Source: CAUPWF01 sp036656795 (GTDB lineage Bacteria; Bacillota; Clostridia; Lachnospirales; Lachnospiraceae). From it: a stretch of 64,000 nucleotides of DNA. Of this stretch, positions 61,182 to 64,000 are shown in pieces (within the stretch, counting starts at the first letter, position 1; each line of letters begins with the position of its first letter). The notes beneath the pieces were generated by a model that searched no databases, was not told where the DNA came from, and saw only the letters and a list, made by a program, of their open reading frames with translations. The DNA lies in contig JAVXHR010000001.1 in the NCBI GenBank assembly GCA_036656795.1, positions 124,001 to 188,000 on the forward strand. The letters are read 5' to 3'. Both the position numbers and the translations under genes were made by a program.

Positions 61182-62612
61182 GTGAACGATAGATATCAAA
61201 GTCCATTATCAGAACGATACGCCAGTAAAGAAATGCAGTATATATTTTCACCGGATATGAAATTTAAGACTTGGAGAAAATTATGGATTGCACTTGCAGA
61301 AACAGAAAAAGAATTAGGATTGAATATAACTGATGAACAAATTGCCGAATTGAAGGAACATGCAACGACCATTAATTATGAAACTGCAAAAGAACGTGAA
61401 AAGATAGTACGCCATGATGTGATGGCTCATGTATATGCATATGGTCAACAGTGTCCTTTGGCAAAGGGGATTATTCACTTAGGCGCAACATCTTGTTATG
61501 TAGGTGATAACACAGATATAATTGTGATGGCTGAGGCACTTCGCTTAGTGAAAAAGAAATTAGTGAATGTAATTGATGAATTAGGCAAGTTTGCAGAAAC
61601 CTATAAAGAACTTCCGACATTGGGATTCACACATTTCCAACCGGCACAACCAACAACAGTGGGGAAAAGAGCAACTCTGTGGATGCAGGAGTTTATGTTA
61701 GATTTAGAAGATTTGGATTATGTACTTGATAGCTTAAAGTTACTAGGTTCTAAAGGAACTACAGGAACCCAGGCAAGTTTTTTAGAGTTGTTTGAGGGCA
61801 ATCAGGAGATTATAGATAAGATAGATCCTATGATTGCAAACAAAATGGGATTCAAGGATTGTTATCCGGTATCAGGACAGACCTATTCTAGGAAGATAGA
61901 TACAAGGGTGATGAATGTGTTGGCTGGAATAGCAGCCAGTGCACATAAGTTCTCCAATGACATTCGATTATTGCAACATCTAAAAGAAGTAGAAGAGCCA
62001 TTTGAAAAGAGTCAGATTGGTTCTTCGGCTATGGCATATAAAAGAAATCCAATGAGAAGTGAACGGATTGCTTCTTTGTCTAGGTATGTAATGATAGATG
62101 CTATGAATCCGGCGATTACCTCAGCATCACAATGGTTTGAAAGAACATTGGACGACTCGGCTAATAAAAGATTAAGCGTTCCGGAGGGCTTCTTAGCGAT
62201 AGATGGTATCTTGGATCTTTGCTTAAATGTAGTAGACGGGTTAGTAGTGTATCCCAAAGTGATTGAAAAAAGGTTGTTATCAGAATTACCTTTTATGGCT
62301 ACAGAAAATATAATGATGGATGCTGTAAAAGCAGGTGGAGATAGACAGGAATTACATGAAAGAATAAGAGAACTTTCTATGGAAGCTGGAAAGAATGTGA
62401 AAGAAAAAGGATTAGATAACAATTTGTTGGAGCTGATTGCTGCTGATCCTGCTTTTAATATGAACTTGGAAGATTTGCAAAAGACAATGGATCCCCATAA
62501 ATACGTGGGGTGTGCAAAAGAACAAGTAGAATCATTCTTGAAGAAAGTTGTATCTCCGGTTTTAGAAAAGAACAAAAAATTGTTAGGCTTAAAAGCTGAA
62601 ATAAATGTATAA
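61182..62612 (+). CDS. purB: Adenylosuccinate lyase
   Basis: Cleaves SAICAR to AICAR and adenylosuccinate to AMP; 476 aa. N-terminal SPLSERYASKEMQYIFSPD, HDVMAHVYAYGQQCP with the catalytic His region, TLGFTHFQPAQPTTVGKR and the fumarase-superfamily signature SSAMAYKRNPMRSERI. Start is GTG 61182 with GGAGG (61168-61172) nine bases upstream. Third gene of the short pur cluster; purC and purF products feed the same pathway. Confidence 0.98.
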   Translation: MNDRYQSPLSERYASKEMQYIFSPDMKFKTWRKLWIALAETEKELGLNITDEQIAELKEHATTINYETAKEREKIVRHDVMAHVYAYGQQCPLAKGIIHLGATSCYVGDNTDIIVMAEALRLVKKKLVNVIDELGKFAETYKELPTLGFTHFQPAQPTTVGKRATLWMQEFMLDLEDLDYVLDSLKLLGSKGTTGTQASFLELFEGNQEIIDKIDPMIANKMGFKDCYPVSGQTYSRKIDTRVMNVLAGIAASAHKFSNDIRLLQHLKEVEEPFEKSQIGSSAMAYKRNPMRSERIASLSRYVMIDAMNPAITSASQWFERTLDDSANKRLSVPEGFLAIDGILDLCLNVVDGLVVYPKVIEKRLLSELPFMATENIMMDAVKAGGDRQELHERIRELSMEAGKNVKEKGLDNNLLELIAADPAFNMNLEDLQKTMDPHKYVGCAKEQVESFLKKVVSPVLEKNKKLLGLKAEINV

Positions 62613-62625
62613 TTAAAATTATCAG

Positions 62626-62666
62626 ATATTGTCGGAAATCAAAAGAAAGTTTCCGGCAATATTTTT
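62626..62666 (+). terminator. Terminator after purB
   Basis: ATATTGTCGGAAA (62626-62638) pairs with TTTCCGGCAATAT (62650-62662) with one G-U pair, followed by T residues to 62666. Confidence 0.92.
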
Positions 62667-62847
62667 GTGTATTTTTTAGTGACAAAAATTTAACGCGTCA
62701 AAGCGAATAGATACATAGTGCACAAAAAAACAATGTGTCAATAGTGCAATATACAAGAAAAAAATCGTTATATTTGTAACATCGATAAATAGTCGACAAA
62801 AAAAGTGGATAATAGTTAACAAAAAATATATATGATGCATAAATTGG
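62667..62847 (+). other. Intergenic region before the symporter gene with repeated TAGTNNACAAAAAA motif
   Basis: No gene seen between purB and the symporter. Three copies of TAGTNNACAAAAAA occur at 62717-62730, 62791-62804 and 62814-62826, each with a 6-base palindrome (GTGCAC, GTCGAC, GTTAAC) before the A-run; a shorter relative TAGTGACAAAAA is at 62677-62688. They lie upstream of the promoter and might bind a regulator, but AT-rich chance is possible. Confidence 0.4.
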
Positions 62848-62876
62848 TTGCAGTTTATGCAAAAGTACTCTATTAT
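62848..62876 (+). promoter_or_regulatory. Promoter of the sodium:alanine symporter gene
   Basis: TTGCAG (62848-62853), 17-base spacer, TATTAT (62871-62876). A leader of about 57 bases follows. Confidence 0.75.
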
Positions 62877-62939
62877 AAAGAGGCTATATAATGTTTATTT
62901 GATTTATCTATAGGAGATGAGAAAAAGGAGGATTTAAAA

Positions 62940-64000
62940 TTGGCAGTATTTGAACAAATTATCATGACGGTAAATGGGTGGCTTTGGGACTATTTACTTT
63001 TAATCCTTTTAGTGGGGACAGGTGTTTGGTTTACAATTAGAACCGGTTTTATCCAGGTAAGGGGATTTGGAGAAGGCTGGAGAAGAACATTTGGTGGACT
63101 TTTTAAAAAGAGTGATGCGGCAGATAAAGATGGAATGTCTTCATTCCAGGCATTGGCAACAGCTATCGCAGCGCAAGTTGGAACAGGAAATTTAGCAGGT
63201 GCGGCAACAGCAATTGCAGTTGGTGGACCGGGAGCGATTTTCTGGATGTGGGTAAGTGCATTTTTTGGAATGGCAACTATCTACGCCGAAGCATTAATGG
63301 CTCAAAAGTACAAACAAGTTGGAGCAGATGGTAATATCACAGGAGGTCCTGTTTATTATATCAAGGCAGCATTTAAGGGTACATTTGGTAAGGTTTTAGC
63401 AGGAACATTTGCGGTTCTTATTATTTTAGCACTTGGTTTTATGGGAAATGCAGTTCAATCAAACTCAATTGGAGATGCATTTGGAACAGCATTTGGTATT
63501 CAACCATGGATTGTTGGTATTGTGCTTGCAGTTTTAGCATTTATCGTATTTTCAGGTGGTATTGCAAGAATTGCAAAATTCACAGAAACAATCGTACCAA
63601 TTATGGCATTGTTCTATATTATTGGTTCTCTTATTGTAATCGGGGCAAATATTCAAAACTTGCCACTTGCATTTAAAGAAATCTTTGTTGGAGCATTTGC
63701 ACCTCAGGCAATTGCCGGTGGTGTTATTGGAGCAAGTATTCAAGTTGCTATGAAAAAAGGTGTTGCTCGTGGATTATTCTCTAACGAGGCTGGTATGGGA
63801 TCTACACCTCATGCACATGCAATTGCAAAAGTAAAGCATCCTGCAGAACAAGGTTTCGTAGCAATGATGGGTGTGTTTATTGATACATTTGTAATCTTGA
63901 ATTTAACAGCGCTTGTTATTATTACAACACGTTCGGTAACACCGGATGGTTCTTTGATTGGAACAGCACTTACACAAGCAGGATTCTCATCTGTATTTGG
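62940..64000 (+). CDS. Sodium:alanine/glycine symporter (AGCS family), cut by the window end
   Basis: Na+-coupled importer of small neutral amino acids; 353 codons are visible and no stop is reached. The TTG at 62940 has an AGGAGG (62926-62932 region) eight bases upstream, then reads MAVFEQIIMTVNGWLWDYLL. AGCS marks: TRTG-equivalent FTIRTGFIQVRGF, AAQVGTGNLAGAATAIAVGG with GPGAIFWMW, the ITGGPVYYIK stretch and GLFSNEAGMGSTPHAHA. About eight helices are in view. The final part (roughly 100 residues) lies beyond the window. Substrate may be alanine or glycine. Confidence 0.96.
   Translation, partial: MAVFEQIIMTVNGWLWDYLLLILLVGTGVWFTIRTGFIQVRGFGEGWRRTFGGLFKKSDAADKDGMSSFQALATAIAAQVGTGNLAGAATAIAVGGPGAIFWMWVSAFFGMATIYAEALMAQKYKQVGADGNITGGPVYYIKAAFKGTFGKVLAGTFAVLIILALGFMGNAVQSNSIGDAFGTAFGIQPWIVGIVLAVLAFIVFSGGIARIAKFTETIVPIMALFYIIGSLIVIGANIQNLPLAFKEIFVGAFAPQAIAGGVIGASIQVAMKKGVARGLFSNEAGMGSTPHAHAIAKVKHPAEQGFVAMMGVFIDTFVILNLTALVIITTRSVTPDGSLIGTALTQAGFSSVF

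Noticed and set aside
1..64000. Mobile elements, prophage, CRISPR or restriction systems
   Set aside because: No transposase, integrase, terminal repeats, cas genes, spacer arrays or methylase motifs were seen in the protein set or in the gaps.

Overview
The window reads as a chromosomal segment of a low-GC, Gram-positive anaerobe of the class Clostridia, most likely a gut Lachnospiraceae. The evidence is the gene set: an hrcA-grpE-dnaK-dnaJ operon under CIRCE, rubredoxin and rubrerythrin proteins, a clostridial SpoIID-like protein, MEP-pathway dxr, high-molecular-weight rubredoxin and a DUF5717-type operon. Strong AGGAGG ribosome sites, TTG/GTG starts and sigma-A promoters agree. I see no rRNA, tRNA, CRISPR array, phage or insertion sequence.

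Layout. 1-10.3 kb: the end of lepA, hemW, malQ, a convergent pair of short chromate transporters, then the CIRCE-controlled chaperone operon with an 84-bp tandem repeat array between dnaK and dnaJ. 10.3-20.1 kb: Fe-alcohol dehydrogenase, MATE pump, an ornithine-cyclodeaminase-like/RidA/NBP35-like ATPase run, a converging XRE-cupin/PrdX operon, a CPBP protease and two tandem NlpC/P60 hydrolases. 20.2-34.3 kb: rpsB-tsf, an ECF sigma/anti-sigma pair, rubredoxin-rubrerythrin plus ferredoxin, a chemoreceptor with a MATE pump, and a full pstSCAB-phoU-phoB-phoR phosphate regulon with a candidate Pho box. 34.4-46.5 kb: pyrH-frr-uppS-cdsA-dxr-rseP, a SpoIID/peptidoglycan-binding protein, a transglutaminase-like protein and carAB. 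46.6-49 kb (minus strand): flavin reductase-rubredoxin, SDR and RarD. 49.2-56.6 kb: a second chemoreceptor and a three-gene operon of unknown function (giant helical-repeat protein, degenerate Hsp70-like protein, TPR protein). 56.6-64 kb: amino-acid ABC transporter, purC-purF-purB and a truncated Na+/alanine symporter.

How the genes work together. Housekeeping blocks (chaperones, translation factors, isoprenoid and phospholipid precursors, pyrimidine and purine entry steps) alternate with accessory blocks for oxygen defence (rubredoxins, rubrerythrin, ferredoxin), nutrient scavenging (Pst, amino-acid ABC, symporter), sensing (two chemoreceptors with near-identical tails) and envelope work (NlpC/P60, SpoIID, transglutaminase). 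The commonly contiguous rpsB-tsf-pyrH-frr cluster is split by about 12.4 kb, and lepA-hemW-hrcA is split by malQ and the chromate transporters.

Most notable: a PstS whose two lobes are encoded in swapped order (apparent circular permutation); the DUF5717-like/Hsp70-like/TPR operon, the best candidate for an undescribed system; the repeat array inside the chaperone operon; a probable CTG start codon for the ECF sigma factor; and a malQ terminator embedded in the convergent transporter gene. All calls come from reading the sequence; no database search was run.
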